Origin: Flammeovirga agarivorans
GTDB taxonomy: Bacteria; Bacteroidota; Bacteroidia; Cytophagales; Flammeovirgaceae
Direction: 5' to 3'
DNA: 64,000 bases
Assembly: GCF_012641475.1 (NCBI RefSeq)
Contig: NZ_JABAIL010000003.1
Span: forward strand, 1 to 64,000
Position numbers and translations under genes: made by a program
Shown here: positions 1 through 8,166 of the stretch, one piece after another
How positions within the stretch are numbered: position 1 is the first letter of the stretch
How the letters are laid out: every line of letters starts with the position of its first letter
Notes under the pieces: model-generated
Databases searched by the model: none
What the model saw: the letters and a program-made list of their open reading frames with translations, nothing else
Told to the model about the DNA's origin: nothing

Positions 1-2
1 GT

Positions 3-73
3 TGCCAACAATAGCTAACCTCCATCCACCGGTCGACACGCCCGCTGGTCGTAGTTTAGCCGTTACGTTGTAC
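3..73 (+). repeat. attC-like site S0
   Basis: Left outer box TGCCAAC at 3-9, inner pair AGCTAAC at 13-19 with GTTTAGC at 54-60, right outer box GTTGTAC at 67-73. The middle is GC-rich (GGTCGACACGCCC), unlike the surrounding AT-rich DNA. The right box opens the next unit and is the exact complement of that unit's end at 759-768. The left flank lies outside the window. Confidence 0.7.
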
Positions 74-111
74 TTTATTCATCAACATCATCTTTCAAGC
101 AAACAAAAGTA

Positions 112-756
112 ATGAAAATAGACAAATCTAATATAGCACCTTATTTAGCTTCAAAAAGAGAAGAAGCATTGGTCAATTTCAAAAACCTAAAAGAAGTAGA
201 TCCTAAATTCAAGAATTTAGTAGATGAATTAGAAAGTTTTAATTTTGAAGAGTATAGTTTAGAATTAGAAGAAGAAATTCTTGCTAATGTTGAAGATTGG
301 TGGACAAACCCCCAAAAAGGAATTAATCCAGAAGAAAAACTTCAAGCTATTCTTATTGAAATAGAAGATAATATCTATTATAATGAAGTGTCAGCATTAA
401 GTTATGGAATAGTTGATTGGGAAGATTTTGAGGTGAGTACAGAAAGTATTTCAATGGGTTATAGCTATGATTTCGCCAAAGGTTTTTATGGAATGCCTGG
501 TATAACATTAGAATATTGTAACCCTTTAGCCGAACTTGAATCAAATTATGCTGATCGTAGTCTTATAAAAATGAAAGGCTATAAAGAATTAAGGAAGGTT
601 TTTACTTCTTATGGATTGGAATCTATTCATAAGGCTTTTACAAAACTAGAAGAAGAAGGAGAATTATTTCAATTAAATGGGATAAGTAACCTTATGATCT
701 TAATTGGAGATCATGATAGTGGTGAGGCTTTTCCAATATTAGTTAGAGGTATTTAA
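112..756 (+). CDS. Unknown acidic cassette protein
   Basis: A 214-residue soluble protein with no signal peptide or membrane segment. I do not recognise the family. It is rich in Glu and Asp with short helical stretches at the N-terminus and a mixed C-terminal half. It is the only gene between attC-like sites S0 and S1: the unit begins 45 bp upstream of the ATG and the stop lies just before the left outer box of S1. The unit's two ends match as reverse complements over ten bases, so this looks like an intact one-gene cassette. The start is the first ATG. No promoter box was recognised upstream. Confidence 0.75.
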   Translation: MKIDKSNIAPYLASKREEALVNFKNLKEVDPKFKNLVDELESFNFEEYSLELEEEILANVEDWWTNPQKGINPEEKLQAILIEIEDNIYYNEVSALSYGIVDWEDFEVSTESISMGYSYDFAKGFYGMPGITLEYCNPLAELESNYADRSLIKMKGYKELRKVFTSYGLESIHKAFTKLEEEGELFQLNGISNLMILIGDHDSGEAFPILVRGI

Positions 757-761
757 ACAAA

Positions 762-832
762 GTACAACATCAGCTAATCTCCATCCATCGGGTGACGCAC
801 CCGCTGGTCGTAGTTTAGCCATTACGTTGTAA
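762..832 (+). repeat. attC-like site S1
   Basis: Outer boxes GTACAAC (762-768) and GTTGTAA (826-832), inner pair AGCTAAT (772-778) and GTTTAGC (813-819), apical stem GGGTG (790-794) with CACCC (798-802). Length is 71 bp, within the usual attC range. There is no T tract, so it is not a simple terminator. Its left box is the complement of the start of the preceding unit. Confidence 0.75.
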
Positions 833-873
833 TGGATTGATTAACTATCACATAAAATTAAGAAAGATAAAAT

Positions 874-1764
874 ATGAGATTATTCCTTTTCTGTTTATTT
901 TTTATTGGTTTATACATTCAAGCTACAGCTCAAAAAGTAGACACTCAAACAGAGATCATTGAGTTAGCTACTATATTCCACAACAATCATGTAAAAGGCT
1001 CACCTGATGAATCTACACTTGAAAAACTCAAAAATATCAAGTCAAAAGAATTAGTTTTCTCTAAGAAGTTTATTTTAGAAATCATTACAGAACAAAATTC
1101 AATTATCTCAGAACCCTTTTTAACAAAACCAGACACTACAGATCTTAAAAATATTTACATTATTTCTCGACTGAATCATAAAATGTTCGGATCCGAAAAT
1201 GTGTCTTTATTTGACGAATTAGCTATTCTAAGAGCCGAAAAAACACCTTATAATGAATTAGTCAATTTTTACTATGATTTGATTTTTAGTTTAGCTGAAA
1301 ACAAGAATAAGGGATTGACTTTTGAAAAAATAAATTTTAATCTAGATGAATTCAACCTATCTAATGACGTTGAAAAAGGGATATTCTTTTTAAATTGTAT
1401 GAATATATATTACTCTGGAATTAAATTTTTTATGGATTATAATAAACCTCCTAAGATGAAAGAGGCAAAAGAGTATATTAATAAGTATCCTAAATTTAAT
1501 GGACAAGAATATTACAATTATAAATCTTTAGCTTTTCAGGACTTTGTGTTTAGACTTGACAAAAGAAAACCAAAAGAAAGCTTTAAACAGCATTATATTA
1601 ATATATATCTGCAAGTCCTTTTTTATAACTATGTACTCCTAGTTGATGCCAATGATCATGAACAAACGGAGTTATATGAGCACTCCATTTTATCACAAAA
1701 GGAATATTGGAAGTTTTCCACTGAACCAGAGGTATTTGAAGAACTATATAAGATGACAAATTAA
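874..1764 (+). CDS. Unknown secreted protein
   Basis: A 296-residue protein with a clear Sec signal peptide (hydrophobic residues 2-14, Ala-X-Ala-like cleavage near TAQ at about residue 20), so it is probably periplasmic or outer-membrane associated. The mature part is helical and polar with several Tyr-rich stretches; no family was recognised. It sits alone between sites S1 and S2, whose unit ends are complementary over nine bases, so it is read as a single-gene cassette. The ATG lies about 40 bp after the cassette start and the stop overlaps no repeat. It may depend on an upstream promoter. Confidence 0.75.
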   Translation: MRLFLFCLFFIGLYIQATAQKVDTQTEIIELATIFHNNHVKGSPDESTLEKLKNIKSKELVFSKKFILEIITEQNSIISEPFLTKPDTTDLKNIYIISRLNHKMFGSENVSLFDELAILRAEKTPYNELVNFYYDLIFSLAENKNKGLTFEKINFNLDEFNLSNDVEKGIFFLNCMNIYYSGIKFFMDYNKPPKMKEAKEYINKYPKFNGQEYYNYKSLAFQDFVFRLDKRKPKESFKQHYINIYLQVLFYNYVLLVDANDHEQTELYEHSILSQKEYWKFSTEPEVFEELYKMTN

Positions 1765-1767
1765 ACA

Positions 1768-1861
1768 CATTACAACATCGGCTATAAGTGCATTGTCCAC
1801 ACAGTGTTGCGGTCGACTCGACCTTAGCTGACACGCACGCACTATAACCTAGGCGTAATGC
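1768..1861 (+). repeat. attC-like site S2
   Basis: Left box CATTACAAC (1768-1776) complements the start of the preceding unit at 826-834. The inner arms GGCTATAAGTGC (about 1780-1791) and GCACTATAACC (about 1840-1850) pair imperfectly. The right box GTAATGC (1855-1861) has lost the usual GTT and reads GGCGTAATGC. The GC-rich centre differs from S0 and S1, so this is a variant. Confidence 0.65.
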
Positions 1862-1898
1862 ATATCGTAGCACAGTAAACTAATAAACTCAATTAAGG

Positions 1899-2990
1899 AT
1901 GAAAAAATTAATCATTCTATTAATTATTATTTCAAGCTGTAGTTCTCATAGAGATTTATATAATCCTGAGGGTAAATGGATCTTAAATTATTGGTTACAT
2001 CAAAATGTTGACTCTTCACTTTCTATGTATACAAACCCAATTTTATTTGAGTTTAAAAAAAATGGAGACTTAATTCATTCTCAGCTTGGTTATAAAGAAA
2101 CTTCAAATAAATGGTCTATAAATAAAGATACTATATTATTTAATTCTTATAAGTCAGTAATTAGAAGGTTAGATAGTGATACTTTAATACTTCAAGATAA
2201 TAATAATCAATTTGTTATTACTAGACCTAAAAAAGTGAAAATCAATAAGTCTAGCAATAAAATAAAAAACATCTTACAAAATAACATCTGGACTAATAAA
2301 CAAGGAAAAGAATTAGAGTTTTTTAAAAATGAGACTATGATTGAATCTCAATTAATATATAATTATTTTGTTGGCGATACTACAAAATCAATTAATATAA
2401 ATAATTGGGGGATAGCGGAATTTTATGAAGATTATTATCTCTATTATTATATTGACTTATTTAATAATACTGGATTTAAAAAAGGCATTTATCAACTAAT
2501 CTCTATATCTGATAGTTCTTTCTCATTTTTTGATGAAAATGGAAAACTAATCTCTTATACTAATAAACCCCTTATATCTAATATTGACTCTACTTTATTA
2601 CAAGGTAAATGGGTAAGTCATAACTCGAAAAATAAAAAATATAGACGAAATGCTTATGATATATATTCAGATGATGAAAAAATGATAATATTTGAAGGTG
2701 ATCTAATAATGGAAATAGAACATGATGTTTTAACATTTCAGATAGATTCATTAAGAAAAATAAAATATAATTGGAGGCTGAATAAGTGTGGGGATGTATT
2801 ATTTATAGATAAAATAGATACATTAGATAATGGAGAGAAAATCATTTATTATACGGATATCATTCACATCAACACAATTACAAAAAGTCTAATTAATTCT
2901 AGATTAGATAATTGGATTTTATATGATGAAATAAGTGATGAAAAGTCTTATTTATTAAATATATATCAAGATTTTGAGAAAATAGATTAA
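1899..2990 (+). CDS. Unknown lipoprotein with repeated GKW modules
   Basis: A 363-residue protein with a lipoprotein signal (hydrophobic residues 4-12, lipobox-like ISSC with Cys near residue 14), so it is probably anchored to a membrane. Three modules begin with a related pattern: GKWILNYW near residue 26, NNIWTNKQGKELEFF near 130 and GKWVSHNSKNKKY near 236. This resembles the lipocalin-like domains of Bacteroidota lipoproteins in general appearance only, and I assign no function. It is the single gene between sites S2 and S3, with complementary unit ends (GTAATGC/GCATTAC). The sequence is very AT-rich with many Asn and Asp residues. Confidence 0.75.
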   Translation: MKKLIILLIIISSCSSHRDLYNPEGKWILNYWLHQNVDSSLSMYTNPILFEFKKNGDLIHSQLGYKETSNKWSINKDTILFNSYKSVIRRLDSDTLILQDNNNQFVITRPKKVKINKSSNKIKNILQNNIWTNKQGKELEFFKNETMIESQLIYNYFVGDTTKSININNWGIAEFYEDYYLYYYIDLFNNTGFKKGIYQLISISDSSFSFFDENGKLISYTNKPLISNIDSTLLQGKWVSHNSKNKKYRRNAYDIYSDDEKMIIFEGDLIMEIEHDVLTFQIDSLRKIKYNWRLNKCGDVLFIDKIDTLDNGEKIIYYTDIIHINTITKSLINSRLDNWILYDEISDEKSYLLNIYQDFEKID

Positions 2991-2996
2991 ACAAAC

Positions 2997-3069
2997 GCAT
3001 TACAACAACAGCTATACAACAAGTCTCGGGCGACACGCCCTAGCTCGCAGTTTAGCAAATTCGTTAGAG
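2997..3069 (+). repeat. attC-like site S3
   Basis: Left box GCATTACAAC (2997-3006), inner arms GCTATAC (3011-3017) and GTTTAGC (3050-3056), apical stem GGGCG (3028-3032) with CGCCC (3036-3040), right box GTTAGAG (3063-3069). Relative to S1 the apical stem changes a T-A pair to C-G on both sides, a compensatory change. Confidence 0.75.
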
Positions 3070-3116
3070 CATATTACTCTCAATCATTATTCTACTAAAA
3101 AGTAAACTAAATTTTT

Positions 3117-3545
3117 ATGAACAAAAAAATGAGAACAATTAAAACTTACTTTTTTATCATTTCTCTTCTATTCACTTGTAATATTCTTTATGGACAAGAT
3201 GATCAAATATTTGAAGAAGTTGCAGTACCTGCGGAATATGAAGGAGGTATGGGAAAGTTTTATAAATGGGCAATTCAAGAATTAAAGTATCCGAAAGATG
3301 CACTGGAATCAAGAGTAGAAGGAAAGGTTTATGTGAAATTTATTATAGATGAAAAAGGTCAAGTTATTGATGATTCAATAGAAGTAGTTAGGGGCTTAAA
3401 TGAATCATGTAATAATGAGGCTATTAGAATATTATCAGCATGTTCATCATGGACTCCTGCTAGAACACATAAAAATAAAAAGAAAGGATATAATGTTAAA
3501 CAAAGAATGGTTTTACCGATACCATTTAAGCTTCCTAACAATTAA
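3117..3545 (+). CDS. TonB C-terminal domain protein, secreted
   Basis: A 142-residue protein with an N-terminal signal sequence (to about residue 26, LYGQ) followed by a TonB C-terminal domain from about residue 40. The typical signature is visible: YEGGMGKFYKWAIQ, LKYPKDALES, EGKVYVKFIIDEKGQVID, a Glu-Ala-Ile pair and SWTPARTHKNKK, ending in a basic beta strand. Such domains contact TonB boxes of outer-membrane receptors, but here there is no transmembrane anchor, so it may be a free periplasmic TonB-C module. It is the sole gene of a unit whose ends match over ten bases (3063-3072 with 3549-3558). Confidence 0.85.
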   Translation: MNKKMRTIKTYFFIISLLFTCNILYGQDDQIFEEVAVPAEYEGGMGKFYKWAIQELKYPKDALESRVEGKVYVKFIIDEKGQVIDDSIEVVRGLNESCNNEAIRILSACSSWTPARTHKNKKKGYNVKQRMVLPIPFKLPNN

Positions 3546-3548
3546 AAC

Positions 3549-3570
3549 ATGCTCTAACAATAGCTAATAA
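3549..3570 (+). repeat. Truncated attC-like site S4 (left half only)
   Basis: Left box ATGCTCTAAC (3549-3558) is the exact complement of the unit start at 3063-3072 and is followed by the inner arm AGCTAA (3562-3567). No right inner arm or right outer box follows; the next ATG is at 3573. The site appears broken by whatever brought in the block 3571-5540. Confidence 0.65.
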
Positions 3571-3572
3571 AA

Positions 3573-4151
3573 ATGAGAAATTTACTTGTCCAATATATTT
3601 CAAAATTTATAGATCTAAGTCAAGATGAAATAGATGCTATGAACCAATACATCCCAATTAAAACATTTAAAAAAGGAACTGTAATCATTAGAGAAGGAGA
3701 AGTTTGTGACGTTTGTTATTTTAATTTAAAAGGTCTTGTAAGACAGTACAGGACAATAGAAGGTGAAGAAAAAACTACTTTTTTTTATACAGAGGAACAA
3801 CCTCTGAATACCATAAAAAGCGTAATGGAAAAATCACCATCACTTTATTCCCTTTCCTGTTTAGAAGACACTACATTGGCAATCGGAACAACAGAAGTTG
3901 AACAAGACTTTTTTGAAAGATTCCCTCAATTTGAAACACTTGGAAGGTTGCTTACAGAGCAAAATAACGGTAAGCTTTTGGAGTCATTTGAGAATTTTAA
4001 ACTACAAAGTCCAGAGGAACGATATTTCGATTTACTCCAAAAAAATCCATCGCTAATACAGCGGGTAGCACAATATCATCTAGCAAGTTATTTAGGGATG
4101 ACGCCTGAGTCTTTGAGTAGAATTAGAAAAAGAACCGCTTCAAAGCCCTAA
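3573..4151 (+). CDS. Crp/Fnr family transcriptional regulator
   Basis: A 192-residue regulator with an N-terminal cyclic-nucleotide-binding-like beta barrel (about residues 25-115, with KGTVIIREGEVCDVCYF) and a C-terminal winged helix ending in ASYLGMTPESLSRIRKR, the usual recognition helix of the Bacteroidota branch. It lacks Fnr-type cysteines. It starts immediately after a truncated attC-like site and converges with the reverse gene at 4148, overlapping it by four bases. A related regulator sits at 59556. Ligand and targets are unknown; the neighbouring reverse pair is a plausible target (inference). Confidence 0.9.
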   Translation: MRNLLVQYISKFIDLSQDEIDAMNQYIPIKTFKKGTVIIREGEVCDVCYFNLKGLVRQYRTIEGEEKTTFFYTEEQPLNTIKSVMEKSPSLYSLSCLEDTTLAIGTTEVEQDFFERFPQFETLGRLLTEQNNGKLLESFENFKLQSPEERYFDLLQKNPSLIQRVAQYHLASYLGMTPESLSRIRKRTASKP

Positions 4152-4834
4152 TCGTTTTTAATTCCTTTTATCAACAACCATAAACAAAAGGAAAACTCTC
4201 CTATCATTGCAACCATCAACCCGGGATACGAAAGTGATTTATATTCCGGATTTATGAAATAGATCAAAAATTCAATTAGATGTCCAAAACAAGATAACAT
4301 CAGCAGAATACCTATGATACTCGGGAATTTCCTAGATTTCCAAACCAAATACCCTAAAGGAAGAAGCCATAAACCAAAAAATATTTGAGCCGTAAGATAC
4401 ATATATAAATGTTTTGTCAGTGAAAACATCACATGTGTATGCAGGTCTAGTTGACTCCAAGCAAGAAATTCGTTCGTCAGTAATAGTATAGCAGAAAATT
4501 GGTAAAATGTACTCACACAAAGTAAAACTGAACTTGCTAGGGTAAACAGTAAAAACAATAATGACAATGTTCGATTATATTTTGTGAAAATGGAATGAAG
4601 TACTACAGCCAATAAGATGTAGCAAACAATCATAACAAAATCACTCAAGACGCCTAATCTGAATACAAGTTCTGAACTAAGGATGTTTGCAACCGTTTGA
4701 CTTACGTTTCCTTCAACAATTACAATTGAACGGATGTATTCAGATGAACTACCAAATAGAATAACAAGTAGGTAAAAAATACCTGTAATTCGAGATCTCC
4801 TCTTTACGGAATTATTTTTTACTATTTCAATCAT
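4148..4834 (-). CDS. DUF4386-type integral membrane protein
   Basis: A 228-residue protein with about six hydrophobic segments and the general pattern of the DUF4386 family: an N-terminal RITGIFYLLVI segment, a central LHTHVMFSLTKHLYMYLTAQIFFGLWLLPLG stretch split by polar residues, and a C-terminal LPLGYLVWKS/PSIIGILL region. Family function is not established. It is cotranscribed on the minus strand with the START-like gene at 4827-5474, overlapping it by eight bases. The gene faces against the surrounding cassette genes, supporting the view that 3571-5540 is a separately acquired block. Confidence 0.75.
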   Translation of the reverse strand: MIEIVKNNSVKRRSRITGIFYLLVILFGSSSEYIRSIVIVEGNVSQTVANILSSELVFRLGVLSDFVMIVCYILLAVVLHSIFTKYNRTLSLLFLLFTLASSVLLCVSTFYQFSAILLLTNEFLAWSQLDLHTHVMFSLTKHLYMYLTAQIFFGLWLLPLGYLVWKSRKFPSIIGILLMLSCFGHLIEFLIYFINPEYKSLSYPGLMVAMIGEFSFCLWLLIKGIKND

Positions 4835-5474
4835 TTTTACTCAGTTGATTTATGCGTTTTAGTATATCTATAGGGCCTTTAGGAAAAAATGCTTTTAACA
4901 TAAAGTTGGGGACATTCACAGTAGGTGAAATTTTTGCCGTTGTATTTATCTCGACTTTACCACTAATAAGCTTTTTAATTGTGAAAGTCATGCTATAATC
5001 AGTCAGACGATTTACCCCTAACGATCTGTAAGATGAAGGACTTGCTTCTATTTGGAATGTAGCTTTCTCATTTTCAGAATTTATACTAGAAATCATAAAG
5101 GCTACACAGTCCGAATTTTTAAATGGCCAAGTGGGCTCAAAAAAATAGTAGATCAGAGATTTATTTTCTGAAATAGAATCGAGTAATCTACTCTCTTTCT
5201 CATTGATTATTATTTTATGGTTTACTACGTTTTTTAGGATGTGTACACACCTTTCAAAATCAAGATCGAATTGAGTCGTCGCTTCGTACTCAAGAAATTT
5301 TTTCTTATCTGATTCACTTTTAACAGAATATACCTTACTCTTTACCAAAAAATTTCCATCTCTCGAAGTTTGAACTTTCCAATCAGTTTTAGTTTGAGAA
5401 AAAGCTGGTAGTGTAAGAATGGCTATAGTTATTAAAGTTAAAATTCTGCATTGATTCATATTTTTATTCTGCAT
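4827..5474 (-). CDS. Secreted START/SRPBCC-like protein
   Basis: A 215-residue protein with a signal peptide (hydrophobic ILTLITIAILTLPAF, cleavage after FSQ). The mature part resembles secreted START-like lipid-binding proteins of Bacteroidota: a WKVQTSRDGNFLVKSKVYSV opening, YEATTQFDLDFERC, a central YYFFEPTWPFKNSDCVA and a terminal FPKGPIDILKRINQL. It probably folds as a helix-grip cavity that binds a hydrophobic ligand; the ligand is unknown. It is the first gene of the minus-strand pair with the DUF4386 gene. Confidence 0.7.
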   Translation of the reverse strand: MQNKNMNQCRILTLITIAILTLPAFSQTKTDWKVQTSRDGNFLVKSKVYSVKSESDKKKFLEYEATTQFDLDFERCVHILKNVVNHKIIINEKESRLLDSISENKSLIYYFFEPTWPFKNSDCVAFMISSINSENEKATFQIEASPSSYRSLGVNRLTDYSMTFTIKKLISGKVEINTTAKISPTVNVPNFMLKAFFPKGPIDILKRINQLSKND

Positions 5475-5542
5475 TTTTTGTTTGACAAAGAAATACCCCT
5501 TTCAACAAACAAGTGATTGACTTAAGTTAAGAAAGTAAAAAA

Positions 5543-5672
5543 GCTATAACATACTGTATAAGTAATAGCTCCGTTCCGCTACCTAGAAAAGTCAGTGCAT
5601 TTTAGTATTTTTCAACTAAATAGGTTCTATGGTTGGTTTTACACGCTACTACTCATACATGGGACGTAGGGC
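5543..5672 (+). repeat. Long attC-like site S5 (second type)
   Basis: Left box GCTATAAC (5543-5550), long inner arms TGTATAAGTAATAGC (5555-5569) and GCTACTACTCATACA (5645-5659), right box GTAGGGC (5666-5672). The arms pair imperfectly over 15 bases with about 75 bp between. Part of the centre (from about 5598) recurs at 36236-36313. The right box complements the end of the next unit at 8010-8016; no partner was found for the left box. Confidence 0.6.
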
Positions 5673-5751
5673 ATTTGAGAAACCGCAAGAATCGGGTTTC
5701 ATTACGTTTTGAGAATTGAGAATTTTGTCAAAACATTTAAAAGGAATTAAT

Positions 5752-7173
5752 ATGCAATTTGATTTTGACAATAAACAGAGAAAAGAAATACTCAAAACAG
5801 TTTCTGAAAAGTTGGAGAACTATTATAGCTCAACAAAAGATTTTAAAACCAATCCTGATTTGAACATAAAAGAAATCAGAGAATCTATACTTACTAAAGA
5901 ATTAGCTAATGGCATTAGCCCTGATAAAGCAATCGAGCATGTAATAAAAGGACTTGAAACCTTTTCAGTTCATACACCACATCCTAAGTATTTTGGGTTG
6001 TTCAATCCACGTTCTAATTATGCAGGAATTATCGCTGACTTAATCACAGCTACTTATAACCCTCAATTAGCTGCTTGGAGCCATGCCCCTTTTGCCGTTG
6101 AAGTAGAGGAGTTAATAATTAGGGAATTTGCAAATAAATTTGGATACGATGGAAATGCAGATGGTGTTTTTACAACAGGAGGAGCTGAAGCCAATCTTAC
6201 AGCTATGCTCTGTGCTTTGAACCATAAATACCCAAACTTTGCTAAAGATGGAACATTTGGTTTGGACAAAAAGCCTGTTGTATTTTGTTCAGTAGAGGCT
6301 CACCACTCTATTCAAAAAGCAGCAAAAGTTGTTGGAATTGGGTACAGTCTTGTAGAATCAATACCCGTTACAGATGAATTAAAGCTGGACACAGAGATTT
6401 TACAGCAAAAACTAAATGAACTTGACTCATCAGTTTATTCGCCATTAATGATTATTGGAACTGCTGGAACTACTGGCACAGGAACAATTGATGAACTGAA
6501 TCAACTAAGTTTCATTTGCAAAAAGAATAACATTTGGTTTCATGTTGATGCAGCTTATGGTGGAGGAGCAATTTTAAGTCAGGATTTGAAACACCAGTTA
6601 ACAGGCATTGAAAAGTCTGATTCTATTACTTTTGATGCTCATAAATGGATGTCAGTTCCAATGGGAACAAGTATCTTTTTGACATCGAAAAATGACATTC
6701 TTGGTAAAACATTCAGAATTACAACAGAATATATGCCTAAAGAGGCAGATAAACTTACGATTACCGAACCCTTTACACATTCTATACAATGGTCGAGGCG
6801 ATTCATTGGTTTAAAAATATATCTTTCACTACTATTTTATGGTTGGCAAGGATATGAACAAACCATCAATCATCAGGCAGAGATGGGGCAGTATTTGAGA
6901 AATAAGTTATTAAAAAGTGGTTGGCTTATAAAAAACTATACAGGCTTACCAGTGGTGTGTTTTACAAAAGCAGATTTTGAAACAGATTCAAATTTCACAA
7001 AAGAAATATTGGATAAGATTTTAGCAAAAGGTAAATCATGGTTATCTGTTTACCCTATAAAAGGAATACCTACTTTTAGGGCTTGTATTACAAACTATAA
7101 TACTACTGAAAAGGAAATCGATGAATTGGTTGATGAACTAAATGATGAAGTTACAGGCTATGTTGGACAATAA
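5752..7173 (+). CDS. PLP-dependent group II decarboxylase
   Basis: A 473-residue pyridoxal-phosphate decarboxylase of the aromatic-L-amino-acid/glutamate decarboxylase family. It shows a substrate region (HPKYFGLFNPRSNYAG), the PLP-stacking SVEAHHSIQKAAKVVGIG, HVDAAYGGGAI with the Asp that binds the pyridine nitrogen, and FDAHKWM with the Schiff-base lysine. It probably decarboxylates an aromatic amino acid; exact substrate unknown. ATG 5752 is preferred over a TTG at 5716 because homologues begin near here and AAAGGAA precedes it. The end overlaps the Ada-like gene, so the two are translationally coupled and form the only two-gene cassette of the array. Confidence 0.9.
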   Translation: MQFDFDNKQRKEILKTVSEKLENYYSSTKDFKTNPDLNIKEIRESILTKELANGISPDKAIEHVIKGLETFSVHTPHPKYFGLFNPRSNYAGIIADLITATYNPQLAAWSHAPFAVEVEELIIREFANKFGYDGNADGVFTTGGAEANLTAMLCALNHKYPNFAKDGTFGLDKKPVVFCSVEAHHSIQKAAKVVGIGYSLVESIPVTDELKLDTEILQQKLNELDSSVYSPLMIIGTAGTTGTGTIDELNQLSFICKKNNIWFHVDAAYGGGAILSQDLKHQLTGIEKSDSITFDAHKWMSVPMGTSIFLTSKNDILGKTFRITTEYMPKEADKLTITEPFTHSIQWSRRFIGLKIYLSLLFYGWQGYEQTINHQAEMGQYLRNKLLKSGWLIKNYTGLPVVCFTKADFETDSNFTKEILDKILAKGKSWLSVYPIKGIPTFRACITNYNTTEKEIDELVDELNDEVTGYVGQ

Positions 7174-8005
7174 AACACATCAATATAATAAAATTGCAGA
7201 GGCAATTGCATTTATAGATGATAACCATAAAGTACAGCCATCTTTAGACACAATAGCTGAACATGTAAACTTAAGCCCTTTTCATTTTCAGCGTCTATTC
7301 AAGGAATGGGTAGGAATTAGTCCGAAAAAATATTTGAAATTTATCAGTTCAAGTTATGCAAAGGGTTTACTCAGGAAAAAAGAAAGCAACCTATCTGATA
7401 CAGCTTTCGAAATGGGCTTATCTGGAACAGGAAGGCTTCACGACATGTTTGTAACGATTGAGGGCATGACTCCTGGAGAATATAAAAATGGTGGTTCAAG
7501 CCTTATAATCAATTATAGTTTTGCTGAAACTCCTTTTGGCGAAATCATAGTAGCAGCTACCAATAAAGGAATCTGCCATATGGCATTTAGCGAGAATAAT
7601 GTATTAGCATTCGAGGAGTTACAAGGCATTTTCCCGAATGCAACATTCAATCAAAAAGTAGATAAATTTCAACAAGACGCTTTGTTTATTTTCCGTAACG
7701 ACTGGACTAATCTAAATGAAATAAAATTACATTTGAAAGGAACAAAATTTCAATTGAAAGTTTGGGAAGCATTGTTATCCATTCCTTATGGAAATCTCTC
7801 TACTTATGGAGAAATAGCAGAAGCGATTCAGCATCCAAAAGCTTCGAGAGCAGTGGGAACTGCAATAGGAAACAATCCGATAGCCTACCTGATTCCATGC
7901 CATAGAGTAATTCAAAAATCGGGAAATTTTGGTGGCTATCATTGGAATCCAACAAGAAAGAAAGCTATGATAGGTTGGGAAGCTTCAATATTGGAAAATG
8001 AATAA
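7142..8005 (+). CDS. Ada-like AraC-HTH/O6-alkylguanine-DNA methyltransferase fusion
   Basis: A 287-residue protein (281 from ATG 7160). Residues about 15-110 form an AraC-type double helix-turn-helix (LSPFHFQRLFKEWVGISPKKYL). The C-terminal half is an alkylguanine transferase: KGTKFQLKVWEALLSIPYG, the catalytic IPCHRVIQ with acceptor Cys, and GGYHWNPTRKKAMIGWE. It lacks the N-terminal zinc-binding Ada domain that senses methylphosphotriesters. The role is direct repair of O6-methylguanine and probably regulation. It overlaps the decarboxylase and may use 7142 or 7160. The pairing of a decarboxylase with a repair protein in one cassette is odd and unexplained. Confidence 0.9.
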   Translation: MMKLQAMLDNKTHQYNKIAEAIAFIDDNHKVQPSLDTIAEHVNLSPFHFQRLFKEWVGISPKKYLKFISSSYAKGLLRKKESNLSDTAFEMGLSGTGRLHDMFVTIEGMTPGEYKNGGSSLIINYSFAETPFGEIIVAATNKGICHMAFSENNVLAFEELQGIFPNATFNQKVDKFQQDALFIFRNDWTNLNEIKLHLKGTKFQLKVWEALLSIPYGNLSTYGEIAEAIQHPKASRAVGTAIGNNPIAYLIPCHRVIQKSGNFGGYHWNPTRKKAMIGWEASILENE

Positions 8006-8009
8006 AAAC

Positions 8010-8143
8010 GCCCTACAACATTTTGTATAAGTAATGCAGACAAAGTGCTAAATATCAAGGTTTGTAGCCCGCTCAAACATAGTAGTGGTTTGACAGAAAA
8101 CTACCACGCAATCTGCCACTACTCATACAATTTACCGTAAACC
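8010..8143 (+). repeat. Long attC-like site S6 (second type)
   Basis: Left box GCCCTAC (8010-8016) complements the unit start at 5666-5672. The inner arms (8023-8040 and 8112-8130) pair imperfectly over 18 bases; the left reads TTGTATAAGTAATGCAGA. A further hairpin GTAGTGGTTT/AAACTACCAC lies in the middle. The right box is GTAAACC (8137-8143). Same architecture as S5. Confidence 0.65.
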
Positions 8144-8166
8144 ATCATTTAATGTAAACACACATA

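Noticed and set aside
762-832. attC-like sites considered as plain terminators or REP elements
   Set aside because: They lack T tracts, have nested outer boxes, and the start-end complementarity across gene units is not expected for either.
1598-1873. Minus-strand ORF over site S2
   Set aside because: It overlaps a well-supported secreted gene and the inverted repeat; its sequence looks like reverse reading of the repeat with no signal or family.
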